This document shows positions 50,779-60,238 of a DNA stretch of 64,000 nt, piece by piece. The notes beneath the pieces were generated by a model that saw only the letters and a program-made list of their open reading frames with translations, was not told where the DNA came from and did no database searches. The position numbers were made by a program, and so were the translations under genes. This DNA is from an uncultured Elusimicrobia bacterium (GTDB lineage Bacteria > Elusimicrobiota > Elusimicrobia > Elusimicrobiales > Elusimicrobiaceae): the NCBI GenBank assembly GCA_945913025.1, contig CAMECJ010000002.1, positions 62,001 through 126,000 on the forward strand. Reading direction: 5' to 3'. Numbering within the stretch: the first letter of the stretch is position 1; every line of letters begins with the position of its first letter.

Positions 50779-51219
50779 ATGAAAAACTTAACCGTAAAAA
50801 ATCACGAAAAAGAACAAGGACAAAAAATGAGTTTAAACGGGGCGGAATTTGTTTTGAAAGAAATTATTCCGGCTTCGGACGTAACCAAATGCCACGCCAA
50901 CTTTGTGGAAGTGGAACCCAAACACTTTGCCTACGGATACCACTGGCACGAAGTAAACGAAGAAGTCTTTTACATCATTAAAGGTACGGCGGCCGTACGC
51001 ACTAAGGACGGGGAAATTACCCTCCGCGCGGGAGACGCCGTCACTTTCCCCACAGGGCCGGAAGGGACGCACGTTATCCGCAACGCGTCGGACACCGAAA
51101 AACTGGTTTATTTGGATTTCGGCACCGAAAGTGCTTTGGAAATTGCCCATTTTCCGGACATTAAAAAAATGCTCGTCCTCGCGCCGCACGCCAAAGGAAT
51201 GACGGACGATATACAATAA
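50779..51219 (+). CDS. Cupin-domain protein
   Basis: A 146-residue protein with one cupin barrel: motif 1 in YGYHWHEVNEEVFYIIKGTA (two His and a Glu, about 53-72) and motif 2 in FPTGPEGTHVIRNASD (His near 101). It can bind a metal; the reaction is unknown. CAGGAG precedes the ATG. Divergent from the HxlR gene, so it is probably its target; cupins in such pairs are often induced by reactive compounds (inference). Confidence 0.87.
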   Translation: MKNLTVKNHEKEQGQKMSLNGAEFVLKEIIPASDVTKCHANFVEVEPKHFAYGYHWHEVNEEVFYIIKGTAAVRTKDGEITLRAGDAVTFPTGPEGTHVIRNASDTEKLVYLDFGTESALEIAHFPDIKKMLVLAPHAKGMTDDIQ

Positions 51220-51241
51220 TCCGGTGTAATGTCCGCCCAAA

Positions 51242-51278
51242 TAAAAATCTCCCCTGCCAAACAGGGGAGATTTTTATT
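51242..51278. terminator. Bidirectional terminator between the cupin and YrbL-like genes
   Basis: AAAAATCTCCCCTG, loop CCAAA, CAGGGGAGATTTTT. Confidence 0.92.
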
Positions 51279-51861
51279 TTTTAAGAACCGGCTCAATTCT
51301 TCGCGTCATAAAACGCTGCCACTTGCGCTTGATTTGCCTGCGGCCCAAAAAAGGGATATATTGGGCTATCGGTATTCCGTTCATACTGCCCACCCCGTCA
51401 ATCAGCACCAGGCGCGTACGCTCCGCCCCGCACTGAAGCAATACATTGGGCGCAGTTAAATCGCAGGGAAGTACATTATAACGCAGCAGATAATGGAGCA
51501 ATTCATCCAACAGCGCTTTTGTTTCCGGCAGGAGGCTTCCCCCAAAAACACCCCGCCCTTCCTCCAAATAAGCGGTTAACGGACGGGAGACGCTTCCGTC
51601 CGCATCCAAGACAGCTTCCTGCTTAAATCCCACATAACCGGCGACTTTTACCTCCCCCTTAAACTGCGGGATATGCAGGAAAGGCACTCCTTTTTTCTGC
51701 AAAAACCGAAAATAACGGATTTCCCGCCGCGTTTGTTTTTGCGCGTTTAACGGACTTAGTTTAATTACACAGTCCTTCTCCTTGGGAGAACGAAAAACAA
51801 TCCGCTCGGTTCCCTGCCCCAAAAGAAAAGGACGCAGTTCATCCATTGTAAATGTATCCAT
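51274..51861 (-). CDS. YrbL-like (PhoP regulatory network) kinase-fold protein
   Basis: A 195-residue protein: FLLGQGTERIVFRSPKEKDC at the start (a glycine-loop-like strand), VIKLSP with a lysine, EIRYFRFLQKKG, and the catalytic-loop-like LPCDLTAPNVLLQC followed by LVLIDGVGSMN, which together look like a small protein-kinase-like fold (the Asp and Asn of the loop and a later Asp are present). YrbL in enterobacteria is PhoP-regulated; no PhoPQ system is in the window. Acting on LPS or a small molecule is possible. A TATAAT lies at 51906-51911, about 45 bases upstream. Confidence 0.8.
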   Translation of the reverse strand: MDTFTMDELRPFLLGQGTERIVFRSPKEKDCVIKLSPLNAQKQTRREIRYFRFLQKKGVPFLHIPQFKGEVKVAGYVGFKQEAVLDADGSVSRPLTAYLEEGRGVFGGSLLPETKALLDELLHYLLRYNVLPCDLTAPNVLLQCGAERTRLVLIDGVGSMNGIPIAQYIPFLGRRQIKRKWQRFMTRRIEPVLKK

Positions 51862-52010
51862 AGCGACCCCGACGATTTCTACCTACCGGTAAGTATATAA
51901 TGCAAATTATACCAAAATTTTTGATCGTTTTTGCTATAACCGTATACGCACCGGCAAAAATTTATGCGGGGAACATAAACAACAAGCGCGCTTCTAATCC
52001 TAAAAATAGC

Positions 52011-52039
52011 TTTCCAACCGTGGTTCCGTTTTCTATAAT
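52011..52039 (+). promoter_or_regulatory. Promoter of the moxR-bat operon
   Basis: TTTCCA (52011-52016), a 17-base spacer, TATAAT (52034-52039); the transcribed leader holds a small GC-rich hairpin and GGAGGGAGA before the ATG at 52086. Confidence 0.6.
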
Positions 52040-52085
52040 ATAAAAAGAAACAGCCGCACCGCGCGGCGGGCCACGGAGGGAGAAT

Positions 52086-53069
52086 ATGGACATCACGACT
52101 ATCAATAAACAAGTCCAGCAGGAAAGCCTTTTTTTACAAGATTTAAGAAGGGAAGTCGGCAAAGTCATCGTAGGGCAGGACGCGCTGGTGGAGAAAATGC
52201 TCGTCGCGCTGTTGGCCGACGGACATATTTTAATTGAAGGCGTTCCCGGTCTTGCCAAAACCTTGGCCGTCAAAACGCTGGCGCAGGCCATTCACGCCCA
52301 GTTTCAGCGCATCCAGTTTACGCCGGATTTGCTGCCCGCCGATATTACCGGCACCTTGATTTTTAACCCCAAAGACGGAATGTTCTACCCCAAACGCGGC
52401 CCCGTGTTTTCCAACTTTGTGCTGGCCGACGAAATTAACCGTTCCCCCGCCAAAGTGCAAAGTGCTCTCTTGGAGGCGATGCAGGAGAGGCAGGTCACCA
52501 TCGGCGAGCAAACGTATAAATTGCCCGAGCCGTTTATGGTTATGGCCACGCAAAACCCCGTGGAGCAGGAAGGCACATACCCCCTTCCCGAAGCGCAGGT
52601 GGACCGCTTTATGCTTAAAGTGCTCGTCACGTATCCCACTAAAGAAGAGGAAAAACTGATTTTGGAACGGATGGCGGGACACAAAAAATTTGAACTCAAT
52701 ACCCAAGTGACGCCGGAAATGATTTTAAAAGCCCGTACCGTGACGGACGGAATTTACGTGGACGAAAAAATAAAAAACTACATCGTAGACCTTGTTTTCG
52801 CCACGCGCGACCCGAAAGGCGCCGGACTTGAAAAACTGGCTTCGTTTATTTCCTACGGCGCCAGCCCGCGCGCGACCATTTGCCTTACGCAGGCCGCCAA
52901 GGCGTACGCCTTCTTAAACGGACGCGGCTTCGTTACGCCCGAGGACATTAAAGCCGTCGGCCTTGACGTACTGCGCCACCGCGTGCTTTTATCGTACGAA
53001 GCGGAAGCGGAAAACGTAACATCCGACCAAATCGTCAAGCAAATCTTTGACGCCGTCGACGTGCCGTAA
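52086..53069 (+). CDS. MoxR-type AAA+ ATPase
   Basis: A 327-residue AAA+ protein of the AAA_3/MoxR type. Walker A is GVPGLAKT (residues 52-59), Walker B and the following segment are in VLADEINRSPAKVQSALLEA, sensor 1 in VMATQNPVEQEGTYPLPEAQ, and a C-terminal lid follows (PRATICLTQAAKAYAFL). MoxR ATPases act as chaperones that assist metal insertion or folding of VWA-domain partners. It heads an operon with DUF58 and Bat genes. Confidence 0.95.
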   Translation: MDITTINKQVQQESLFLQDLRREVGKVIVGQDALVEKMLVALLADGHILIEGVPGLAKTLAVKTLAQAIHAQFQRIQFTPDLLPADITGTLIFNPKDGMFYPKRGPVFSNFVLADEINRSPAKVQSALLEAMQERQVTIGEQTYKLPEPFMVMATQNPVEQEGTYPLPEAQVDRFMLKVLVTYPTKEEEKLILERMAGHKKFELNTQVTPEMILKARTVTDGIYVDEKIKNYIVDLVFATRDPKGAGLEKLASFISYGASPRATICLTQAAKAYAFLNGRGFVTPEDIKAVGLDVLRHRVLLSYEAEAENVTSDQIVKQIFDAVDVP

Positions 53070-53089
53070 TTTCCGCACGGGGGTAAAAC

Positions 53090-53980
53090 GTGGACACCGC
53101 GGACATTTTAAAAAAAGTACGCCAAATTGAAATCCAGACGAACAAACTGGTTTCGGAGACCTTCGCCGGAGAGTATTTAAGCGCGTTTAAAGGGCAGGGC
53201 ATCGAATTTGCCGAAGTGCGCGAATACAACGCCGGCGACGACATCCGCTCCATCGACTGGAACGTTACCGCACGCACCGGCGTACCGTATATCAAAAAAT
53301 ATAACGAAGAACGCGAACTGACGCTCATCATCGCGTGCGACGTTTCCGCCTCGCTTCAATTCGGCTCTACCGACAAACTCAAGCAGGACGCCGCCGCCGA
53401 GCTGGCGGCCTTATTCGCGTTTTCCGCCCTAAAAAATAATGATAAAGTGGGGCTGATGCTGTTTTCGGACCAAATTGAACTGTTTGTTCCCCCCAAAAAA
53501 GGCAAAAAGCACATTTTGCGCCTGATTCGCGAAGTAGTGGCGTTTGAACCCAAAAGCAAAGGAACCGACATCGGCTTGTGCCTGGAAACGCTGACCAAAG
53601 TAATGAAACGCCAAGGCATTTTGATTTTGATTTCGGATTTTTTGACCCCCGCTGAATCGTTCTCCAAATCTTTTAAACTGGCCGCCAAAAAATTCGACTT
53701 AATCCCTGTCATTCTAAAGGACAAACTGGAAGAAAAGCTGCCGCGCCTGGGCGTCTGTTTGGACGTAACCGACCCCGAAACGGGCGAAGAAGATTTAATT
53801 TCGCTGTCTTCCTGCGAAACCGACGGCGCGCTGCACGGTTACCGTACCCGCCTGAGGCAAGAACTCCGCGCGCTGTTTAATCCGTATAAAATTGAATCTA
53901 TTTTGGTGGACACCGCAGAACCGCCGTCGGATCCGGTCATTGCATTTTTTAAACGCCGCGCCAAAAAAATAAGGAGATAA
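53090..53980 (+). CDS. DUF58 domain protein (VWA-like)
   Basis: A 296-residue protein beginning with GTG at 53090, supported by GGGGGT upstream and the position 20 bases after moxR. It has the DUF58 signature EVREYNAGDDIRSIDWNVTA and a VWA-like domain with a MIDAS-type DVSASLQFG (near 84-92). DUF58 proteins accompany MoxR in most genomes and are presumed to be client or partner proteins at the membrane. Confidence 0.93.
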   Translation: MDTADILKKVRQIEIQTNKLVSETFAGEYLSAFKGQGIEFAEVREYNAGDDIRSIDWNVTARTGVPYIKKYNEERELTLIIACDVSASLQFGSTDKLKQDAAAELAALFAFSALKNNDKVGLMLFSDQIELFVPPKKGKKHILRLIREVVAFEPKSKGTDIGLCLETLTKVMKRQGILILISDFLTPAESFSKSFKLAAKKFDLIPVILKDKLEEKLPRLGVCLDVTDPETGEEDLISLSSCETDGALHGYRTRLRQELRALFNPYKIESILVDTAEPPSDPVIAFFKRRAKKIRR

Positions 53981-53983
53981 CCG

Positions 53984-54892
53984 GTGAAAAAACTTTTTTC
54001 TTTCCTTATATTAGCTGTTATATCGCCGCTTTCCGCCCAAGAATTAAATTTGGTGGAAAAGAATGCGCCGGAAAAAGTAACCTTCGCACAGCCGTTTACG
54101 CTAAGTTACGGTGTCCGCTACACGCCTGATTACCAAGTACAAGTAGACAAGGAATCTTTCTCCCGCGATTTTGAAATTCAAACGCAGTCGGTACAGCAGG
54201 ACTCCCCTGGAACCACCACGTTTAATTTTACCGTCCTGCCGTTTACGCTCGGCAAATCCACCTTTACGGTCACCTTTTTACTTACCCAAAACGGCAAAAC
54301 AGCTGCTACGCTTGAAGAACCCTTATATATTACCGTTTCGCCTGCAAAAACATTTAACGACAAAAATTTCCGCGAAATCCGCGCGCCGAAAATTCCTGCG
54401 GGGTGGCTGACGTGGCTGCTCGCCGCGCTGGCTGCATTGGCCTTCGTTGCCGTCGTGTACGCATGGCGCAAAAAAATGCAGGAAAAATCCCTTTCCGTGC
54501 ACCAAGAACCGGAAGATACCCGCCCTGCGCAAGAAATTGCGTTATCCAAAATTGACGCGCTTCTTAACAGCGGTCTGTGGGAACAGCAGCAGTACAAACT
54601 GTTTTACATTACACTGTCCGATATTCTGCGGGAATACCTGTGGCGGCGGTTTCAAATTGACGCGTCAGCCGATACGTCGGCGGAACTTTTGCGACGCGTA
54701 AAACATATACCCGCGATGCCTCCTTTATTATTTACCCTGCGAAACTTTTTAACCTCGGGAGATCTCGTCAAGTTTGCTAAAGCCGTTCCCGAAGAAGAGG
54801 TGCGCAATAAAGACGTGCAGATCCTGCGTACAATCATTCGCGAAACTTCGCCGGAAGAAATGCTGCCCGCCGCTCAGGAGGCCGAAAAATGA
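53984..54892 (+). CDS. Membrane protein of the Bat cluster (BatD/DUF4381-like)
   Basis: A 302-residue protein with a signal peptide (MKKLFSFLILAVISPLSAQ), an extracytoplasmic beta domain (about 20-135), one membrane helix (WLTWLLAALAALAFVAVVYA) and a cytoplasmic helical tail. Genes of this layout lie between DUF58 and batA in Bacteroidetes-type clusters. It starts with GTG after AGGAGATAACC. The function is unknown. Its stop overlaps the batA start. Confidence 0.75.
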   Translation: MKKLFSFLILAVISPLSAQELNLVEKNAPEKVTFAQPFTLSYGVRYTPDYQVQVDKESFSRDFEIQTQSVQQDSPGTTTFNFTVLPFTLGKSTFTVTFLLTQNGKTAATLEEPLYITVSPAKTFNDKNFREIRAPKIPAGWLTWLLAALAALAFVAVVYAWRKKMQEKSLSVHQEPEDTRPAQEIALSKIDALLNSGLWEQQQYKLFYITLSDILREYLWRRFQIDASADTSAELLRRVKHIPAMPPLLFTLRNFLTSGDLVKFAKAVPEEEVRNKDVQILRTIIRETSPEEMLPAAQEAEK

Positions 54893-56016
54893 TTTATTTC
54901 TTTATCATCAGTTTGGGGCTTCTGTTGGGAACGCTTATCGCTTCGCTGTTTATCCGTACCCAATCCAAATGGCTGACGGCCGCTGTCGCCGCGGCGGGAG
55001 CGGCGGCTTTTTCCGCCGCGTGTGCCTTACTGTTTGTACATCTGGCCGGAAACCGTGCCGAATTTATGCACCCGTGGGCGTTTTTACTGCTCGTTTTGCC
55101 TTTCGGCGTATTTCTGGCGCACACCTTACTGTGCGGTGCGTTGACAAGACGGATTAACTACTCTATGGCACACCTAAAAATAGAACAAAAATCTTTGCGC
55201 GTCTTATTTACACGCTGGCTGCCCGTTACGATCTATACGGCAGCGCTTATTTTAATGATTATCGCTCTTGCCCGCCCCGTACGGGTGGACCGCACCGTTT
55301 TACCCCCTTCGGAAGGGATTGACATTATTCTGCTGATGGATGTATCAGCTTCTATGCAAAAGATAGACTTCTATCCGAACCGTTTCATCGCCGCCCAACA
55401 AACGGCGGACCGTTTTATCGCTAAACGCCCGAATGACCGTATCGGCGCAGTGGCATTTGCCAAAGCTGCAATGCTCCAAGCGCCGCTGACGCTGGACCAC
55501 GATGCTTTAAGGGAGTACATTAATTCTTTATATGTAGGAATAGTAAACCCCGATTATACCGCTATCGGCGATGCAATCGGCGTGGCTGCCAACCACCTAA
55601 AAGACAGTAAGGCCAAAAGCAAGATAATTATTTTGTTGACGGACGGAGACTCCAACGCCGGAACCATTGAACCGTTAATGGCCGCCAAAGCTGCCGCCGC
55701 ATACGGCATACGCGTCTATACGGTGGGAACCGCCAGCGCACCGGACCGTAACCCGTATGCCAGTTCTACAGATGAAATTAACGAAGGACTGATGATGGAA
55801 ATCGCCTCTTTAACGGGCGGCAAATACTACCGCGCCAACAACGAAAAAGAACTTGCTAAAATTTACGACACCATCAACGAACTCGAAAAAACAGAATTCG
55901 CGCCCAGCGCCACAATCCACCGGACGGATTATTTCCAACCGGTTCTGCTGCTCGCGCTTTTGTGTGCGCTTTTGGCGCTTACGCTTGAAAAATTATTTTT
56001 AATCAAGGTGCCTTAA
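54889..56016 (+). CDS. batA: BatA-like VWA-domain membrane protein
   Basis: A 375-residue protein with three membrane segments in the N-terminal part, a VWA domain with an intact MIDAS (LLMDVSASMQK, Asp-x-Ser-x-Ser near 156-160; later TLLTDGDSNAG) and a final membrane helix. The membrane part at the N-terminus is longer than in batB. BatA and BatB were named for Bacteroides aerotolerance; they are thought to form a complex at the inner membrane. ATGA overlap with the previous gene. Confidence 0.9.
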   Translation: MIYFFIISLGLLLGTLIASLFIRTQSKWLTAAVAAAGAAAFSAACALLFVHLAGNRAEFMHPWAFLLLVLPFGVFLAHTLLCGALTRRINYSMAHLKIEQKSLRVLFTRWLPVTIYTAALILMIIALARPVRVDRTVLPPSEGIDIILLMDVSASMQKIDFYPNRFIAAQQTADRFIAKRPNDRIGAVAFAKAAMLQAPLTLDHDALREYINSLYVGIVNPDYTAIGDAIGVAANHLKDSKAKSKIIILLTDGDSNAGTIEPLMAAKAAAAYGIRVYTVGTASAPDRNPYASSTDEINEGLMMEIASLTGGKYYRANNEKELAKIYDTINELEKTEFAPSATIHRTDYFQPVLLLALLCALLALTLEKLFLIKVP

Positions 56017-56017
56017 T

Positions 56018-57055
56018 ATGGAACTTTTCGCACATCCTTTTTACTTTGTGTATTTCCTGCCCGCGGCGGGGCTGACTGCCCTCGTCTTTTGGGCCGGAGG
56101 CAAATTAAAACGCCGCGCCATACACTTTTTGTTCGGGCCGCAGGCTTATCAAAAGCTGACCCAAAATCTTCGTCCGGCGGCCAAATGGCGGACGGCTCTG
56201 TTCTTTTTGGCGGAGTTTTTTCTCTTTGCCGCGCTGGCCGGCCCCCAATGGGGTACGGAAATCATTGAAGCGCAGGGGGCGTTCGCGCAGACGGTTATCG
56301 CCGTAGACGTTTCCGCTTCTATGCGCGCGCGGGACTTGCGGCCCGACCGCTTGGATAATGCCAAAAATATGCTGCGGATGCTGGTCAGCAGCTTAAAAGA
56401 AGAACGCATCGGCATTATTGCGTTTACGTCACAGGCGTTCGTACAATGCCCGATTACCACGGACGAGGACGCCTTGCAATACTTTATTTCCGCCTTGCAG
56501 CCCAATATGCTGCCCGTAAACGGCACTTCGCTTGCCGCGCCCGTGTCGCTTGCGGCCAGAATGCTTTCCAAATACCCGGGGCAAAAGGCCCTTATCCTGC
56601 TGACGGACGGCGAAGACCATCAGCCCAAAGACCTGGAACAAGCCAAACAGACCGCCGCCCAGCACGGGGTGCGCATTATTGCCATCGGTATCGGCACCAA
56701 GGAAGGCACGCTGATTCCCGATGAAACCGATAGTGCGGGGAATATTTTATCCTACAAAAAAGACAGACAGGGTAATACCGTCGTTTCCAAATTGGACGAA
56801 AAAACGCTCGCCGAACTGGCACAGGCCTCCGGCGGGGTATACATTTCTTACACGACGCCCGCCCAAGTGGCGGCCAAGGTGGAAGAATCCCTGCGCGGGC
56901 TGGATAAAACACTCTCCAGCTCGGTAAAACGCGCAGCATACAAAAACCGCTACCAAATTCCGCTTTTGCTGGCAATGTTCTGCCTGACGGGCTACCTGCT
57001 CTGGCCGCGCGGACGTAAACCGCAAGACGGACAAAACGGGAAAAAAGAAATATAA
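56018..57055 (+). CDS. batB: BatB-like VWA-domain membrane protein
   Basis: A 345-residue paralogue of BatA: two N-terminal membrane segments, a MIDAS in VIAVDVSASMRARDL (near 90-100), TDGEDHQPKD later, and a final membrane helix (QIPLLLAMFCLTGYLLW). It follows batA by one base, the usual batA-batB order. Confidence 0.9.
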   Translation: MELFAHPFYFVYFLPAAGLTALVFWAGGKLKRRAIHFLFGPQAYQKLTQNLRPAAKWRTALFFLAEFFLFAALAGPQWGTEIIEAQGAFAQTVIAVDVSASMRARDLRPDRLDNAKNMLRMLVSSLKEERIGIIAFTSQAFVQCPITTDEDALQYFISALQPNMLPVNGTSLAAPVSLAARMLSKYPGQKALILLTDGEDHQPKDLEQAKQTAAQHGVRIIAIGIGTKEGTLIPDETDSAGNILSYKKDRQGNTVVSKLDEKTLAELAQASGGVYISYTTPAQVAAKVEESLRGLDKTLSSSVKRAAYKNRYQIPLLLAMFCLTGYLLWPRGRKPQDGQNGKKEI

Positions 57056-57060
57056 AAAGG

Positions 57061-57066
57061 TAAAAT
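57061..57066 (+). promoter_or_regulatory. Possible internal -10 hexamer TAAAAT before batC
   Basis: TAAAAT ends six bases before the batC ATG, and batC has no clear ribosome binding site; the position inside the operon may mean an extra leaderless transcript or coincidence. Confidence 0.35.
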
Positions 57067-57072
57067 AAGAGT

Positions 57073-57723
57073 ATGAGAAAACCGCTTTTGTTTTTGCTAA
57101 TGTTCGCTGCCTGCTCCGCTTCGGCCGGAGTACAGGCGGATTTGCGCGAAAGCGGAAAACTGTATCAAGAACAAAAATATGGTCAGGCACTCGCCAAATA
57201 CAACGAAATTCTGCGCTACTCCCCCCAGAATGAGGAGGCATCTTTCGGGGCGGGGGCGGCAGCTTATTCTTTAAAAGACTACGGTACGGCTGAAGCCGCA
57301 TTTAAACAAGCCGTCCGTCAGGAAGGGAAACTGCAGCAAGATGCGTTGTTTAATTTAGGTAACGCCTATTACCGCGCGGGAGATAAACAGCAAGCCCAAG
57401 AAATCTACCGCCAAGCCATTTTGAAAAATCCCAACGATAAAGAAGCCGTCCACAATTTACAGCTTATTTTGGAAGAACAGCAAAACCAAAACGACCAAAA
57501 TAATCAAAACAATCAAAACCAAAACCAAAATTCCTCCAACCAAAGCGGCGGCGGAAACAATAACGATCAAAATTCCTCAGCGGATCAACAACAAAACTCC
57601 GCCCAGGATAAAGAAAATAAAGACGCAGCCCAACGTATTATGCAGATGGCGCGCGAAAACGAATACAAAAAACCGCAGGCAGCAGGGGCGGCCCAAGACG
57701 ATACGGTGGAAAAAGACTGGTAA
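57073..57723 (+). CDS. batC: BatC-like TPR protein
   Basis: A 216-residue exported protein with a signal peptide (MRKPLLFLLMFAACSASAG) and three TPR repeats (about 25-135: GQALAKYNEILRYSPQNEEA, YGTAEAAFKQAV and DKQQAQEIYRQA), then a long Gln/Asn-rich linker (about 140-190) and a charged end (AAQDDTVEKDW). BatC partners with the Bat VWA proteins. The low-complexity tail fits an extended, flexible region. Confidence 0.88.
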   Translation: MRKPLLFLLMFAACSASAGVQADLRESGKLYQEQKYGQALAKYNEILRYSPQNEEASFGAGAAAYSLKDYGTAEAAFKQAVRQEGKLQQDALFNLGNAYYRAGDKQQAQEIYRQAILKNPNDKEAVHNLQLILEEQQNQNDQNNQNNQNQNQNSSNQSGGGNNNDQNSSADQQQNSAQDKENKDAAQRIMQMARENEYKKPQAAGAAQDDTVEKDW

Positions 57724-57725
57724 TT

Positions 57726-59495
57726 ATGAAAAAGATATTTTTATTTCTTTCCCTTCTTCTAAGTGCAAGCGTATGGGCCGCAGCCCAAGTAACCCTAACC
57801 GCCTCCGTTGACAAAAATACGCTCACGCTGGACGATGAAATAACGCTCTCCGTACGGGTGACGGGAGCCTCGGGCAACGTCATTATGCCACAGCTGCCCA
57901 GTCTGCCCGCTTTTAACGTCTATTCACAAGAGATGGAACAAAGCACTATCAACGGAAACACCACGCTCGAGTTTCGCTATGTACTGCTTCCGCGTTTTGC
58001 AGGGCAAGCCACTATTGGAGCGGTAACCTTCAAACACAACGGCAAAACGTATAAAACAGCACCTATTTCCATACGGATTTACCGCAACGCGCAAATCCTT
58101 CCCGCCGCGCAACAGCGCGCGCGGGTAAAAACAGTTGAAAAGGCTGACCCGTCTTTGCCGCCGTTGGAAGCGTCTCTGGCCAACCAAGCGTATGCGCGCG
58201 GAGACGAAAAATACTTTTTAATCTCAGCCGTCAGCAATAAAACGCCGTACGTCAACGAACCGTTTATGCTCGCCGTGCGTTTTTATTATACCCAGCAGTT
58301 TTACGAAGCGCCTTATCAGAAACCGTCCGTGACTAACCTCTTTATGCAGTCCGCCACAACGGCACAAGGCTCGCAGGTTATCGGCGGAATACTGTACCGC
58401 TACCAAGAGCAGCGTTACCTGTTGGTTGCGGCAAATGCTGGAACGGCAGAAATCGGGCCGGCCTCCGTACAATACCAAACGGGCTCGTCGCCGCTGTCGG
58501 CCTTTGACCGTCTGTTCGGCGGAGCCGCCATATCCGAAGTTAAAACCGCCGAATCCGCCCCCATTACTATTCAGGTCCGCGCCCTTCCGGCAGGAGGAAA
58601 ACCTGACTCTTTCTACGGTGCAGTGGGTAAAGACTACACGCTCTCCGCCCACGCCGATCCCGTTAATGTGGAAGCAGGAGAAGCCGTCAACGTAACCGTA
58701 ACCGTTAAAGGGCCCGATAATTTAAAATCCACCGGAGACTTAAATTTTCCCCCGATGAACGGATTTAAAGTTTATCCCGCCGCGCCCGAATCCGGCTCCT
58801 TGCCGTCCTCTAACGGTTCTGCCCTCGGTTACAAAACCTTTAAAACCGTGATTGTTCCTTCCGCATCCGGCGTGTATATGGTACCGTCCGTCAAATGGTC
58901 CTATTTTAATCCACAGACCAAGACTTACCAAACGCTGCACACAAATCCCATAAAACTTACGGTAACTCCGTCCACTAAAACCGAAAACGGATTTAATTTT
59001 GCTTCCGCGTCCAACACATCCAACGGACTGCAAACCCTCGGAAGCGATGTGCGGTATTTAAAAACCGCTTATGCGCCCGAATCCGGCATACTGGCGAAAC
59101 TGCCCCAATACAAACAATTAAACGCTTTCTTTTTATTCTTACTGGCCGCCAGCGCATTATTTGCCGCTATAGGAAAGAAATCCATCGCCCAAAAACGCGC
59201 TTTTTCCGATGCAAAACGCGCCCTCAAACAGGCCAACACGGAAGAAGCCGTAGCCGATGCCGTATCGGCCTATTTACAAAAAAAACTACATATCAGTACC
59301 GGAAGTCTGCCCTTAAAATCCATTTTGGCCGCTTTAAAACAGCACGGCGTAAAACCGTCTACGGTTGAGGCGTTTTCGCTGTTGTGGCAGCGCTTGGACG
59401 CAGCGCGTTTTGCCCCGGGAGCAAACGACAGCGCCACCAACCTTTCCACACAGGCGCTCGACGTGCTTAAACTGCTTGAGGAGGAAACGAGATGA
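57726..59495 (+). CDS. batD: BatD-like protein
   Basis: A 589-residue protein: signal peptide (MKKIFLFLSLLLSASVWAA), several beta-sandwich domains (BatD signature in QVTLTASVDKNTLTLDDEIT and the pattern VNVTVTVKGPDNLKSTGDLN), a membrane helix near 460-480 (LNAFFLFLLAASALFAAIGK) and a cytoplasmic helical C-terminus. The family is of unknown function, probably large periplasmic parts of the Bat complex. The start of batE overlaps its stop (ATGA). Confidence 0.9.
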   Translation: MKKIFLFLSLLLSASVWAAAQVTLTASVDKNTLTLDDEITLSVRVTGASGNVIMPQLPSLPAFNVYSQEMEQSTINGNTTLEFRYVLLPRFAGQATIGAVTFKHNGKTYKTAPISIRIYRNAQILPAAQQRARVKTVEKADPSLPPLEASLANQAYARGDEKYFLISAVSNKTPYVNEPFMLAVRFYYTQQFYEAPYQKPSVTNLFMQSATTAQGSQVIGGILYRYQEQRYLLVAANAGTAEIGPASVQYQTGSSPLSAFDRLFGGAAISEVKTAESAPITIQVRALPAGGKPDSFYGAVGKDYTLSAHADPVNVEAGEAVNVTVTVKGPDNLKSTGDLNFPPMNGFKVYPAAPESGSLPSSNGSALGYKTFKTVIVPSASGVYMVPSVKWSYFNPQTKTYQTLHTNPIKLTVTPSTKTENGFNFASASNTSNGLQTLGSDVRYLKTAYAPESGILAKLPQYKQLNAFFLFLLAASALFAAIGKKSIAQKRAFSDAKRALKQANTEEAVADAVSAYLQKKLHISTGSLPLKSILAALKQHGVKPSTVEAFSLLWQRLDAARFAPGANDSATNLSTQALDVLKLLEEETR

Positions 59496-60220
59496 CGCGT
59501 AAATTATTGCTTTTCGCGGCTGCCGGCCTGTTGCTTTTAGCAAATTCCCTTTGGGCACAGAACGGAATGGAACAAGCCGAAGAAGCTTACCGCCAAGGCA
59601 AGTTTTCGGCCGCCCTCGGACTGTATGAAGAAGAATTAAAAAATCGCCCAAACGACCCTTTTGTTTACTACAATATAGGAAATTGCTATTTTAAAATGGG
59701 CAGCAAAGGTTTAGCCGCGGCCAATTACTACCGCGCGTTTAAACTGGCCCCGCGGGATTCGGACATCCGCCATAATCTTTCCTTTGCGCTTTCTTCCGGA
59801 GGGGAACGGTTTGTTCCGGCGGGAATGCCGGTAGTGCTCCACCAAGCTTTTTTCGCGTTGTCATACGAGGAGCTTCAAGGGCTGTTTTTACTGCTCTTCT
59901 GGATAAGCTGCACGCTGGGAAGCGTATGGCTTGTCAAACGCAAATTTGGCCGCGTGCTGGCAACAGTTGTTATTGTATTTATGCTGTGCGGCGGGTGGCT
60001 GTGGTGGCGCCATACACTTGAAACCGAACCGCTTGCGGTGGTAGCCGCGCCTTCCGCCGAAATACGCAGCGGCCCGGGAACCAATTTCCCCGCCAGCGCA
60101 ACGGCAGCGCAAGGCCACTTGCTTTTAGTGCTGGACGGAAAAGATTCGTGGTATAACGTTATCGTTAAATCCCAAGGCTTAAAGGGTTGGGTGGAAAAAA
60201 GCGCGGTGGAAAAAATTTAA
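59492..60220 (+). CDS. batE: BatE-like TPR and SH3-domain protein
   Basis: A 242-residue protein: signal peptide (MTRKLLLFAAAGLLLLANSL), TPR repeats (about 25-100: YRQGKFSAALGLYEEELKNR, FVYYNIGNCYFKMGSKGLAA), a membrane pair (GLFLLLFWISCTLGSVWLV, VIVFMLCGGWLWW) and a C-terminal bacterial SH3 domain (AAPSAEIRSGPGTNFPASAT, near 182-240). The last gene of the Bat operon. The SH3 domain suggests contact with cell wall. Confidence 0.9.
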   Translation: MTRKLLLFAAAGLLLLANSLWAQNGMEQAEEAYRQGKFSAALGLYEEELKNRPNDPFVYYNIGNCYFKMGSKGLAAANYYRAFKLAPRDSDIRHNLSFALSSGGERFVPAGMPVVLHQAFFALSYEELQGLFLLLFWISCTLGSVWLVKRKFGRVLATVVIVFMLCGGWLWWRHTLETEPLAVVAAPSAEIRSGPGTNFPASATAAQGHLLLVLDGKDSWYNVIVKSQGLKGWVEKSAVEKI

Positions 60221-60238
60221 TTTTTAAAAGAGGTGTTT

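Noticed and set aside
56446-56724. Plus-strand frame inside batB
   Set aside because: Shadow of batB, without its own ribosome binding site or any similarity.
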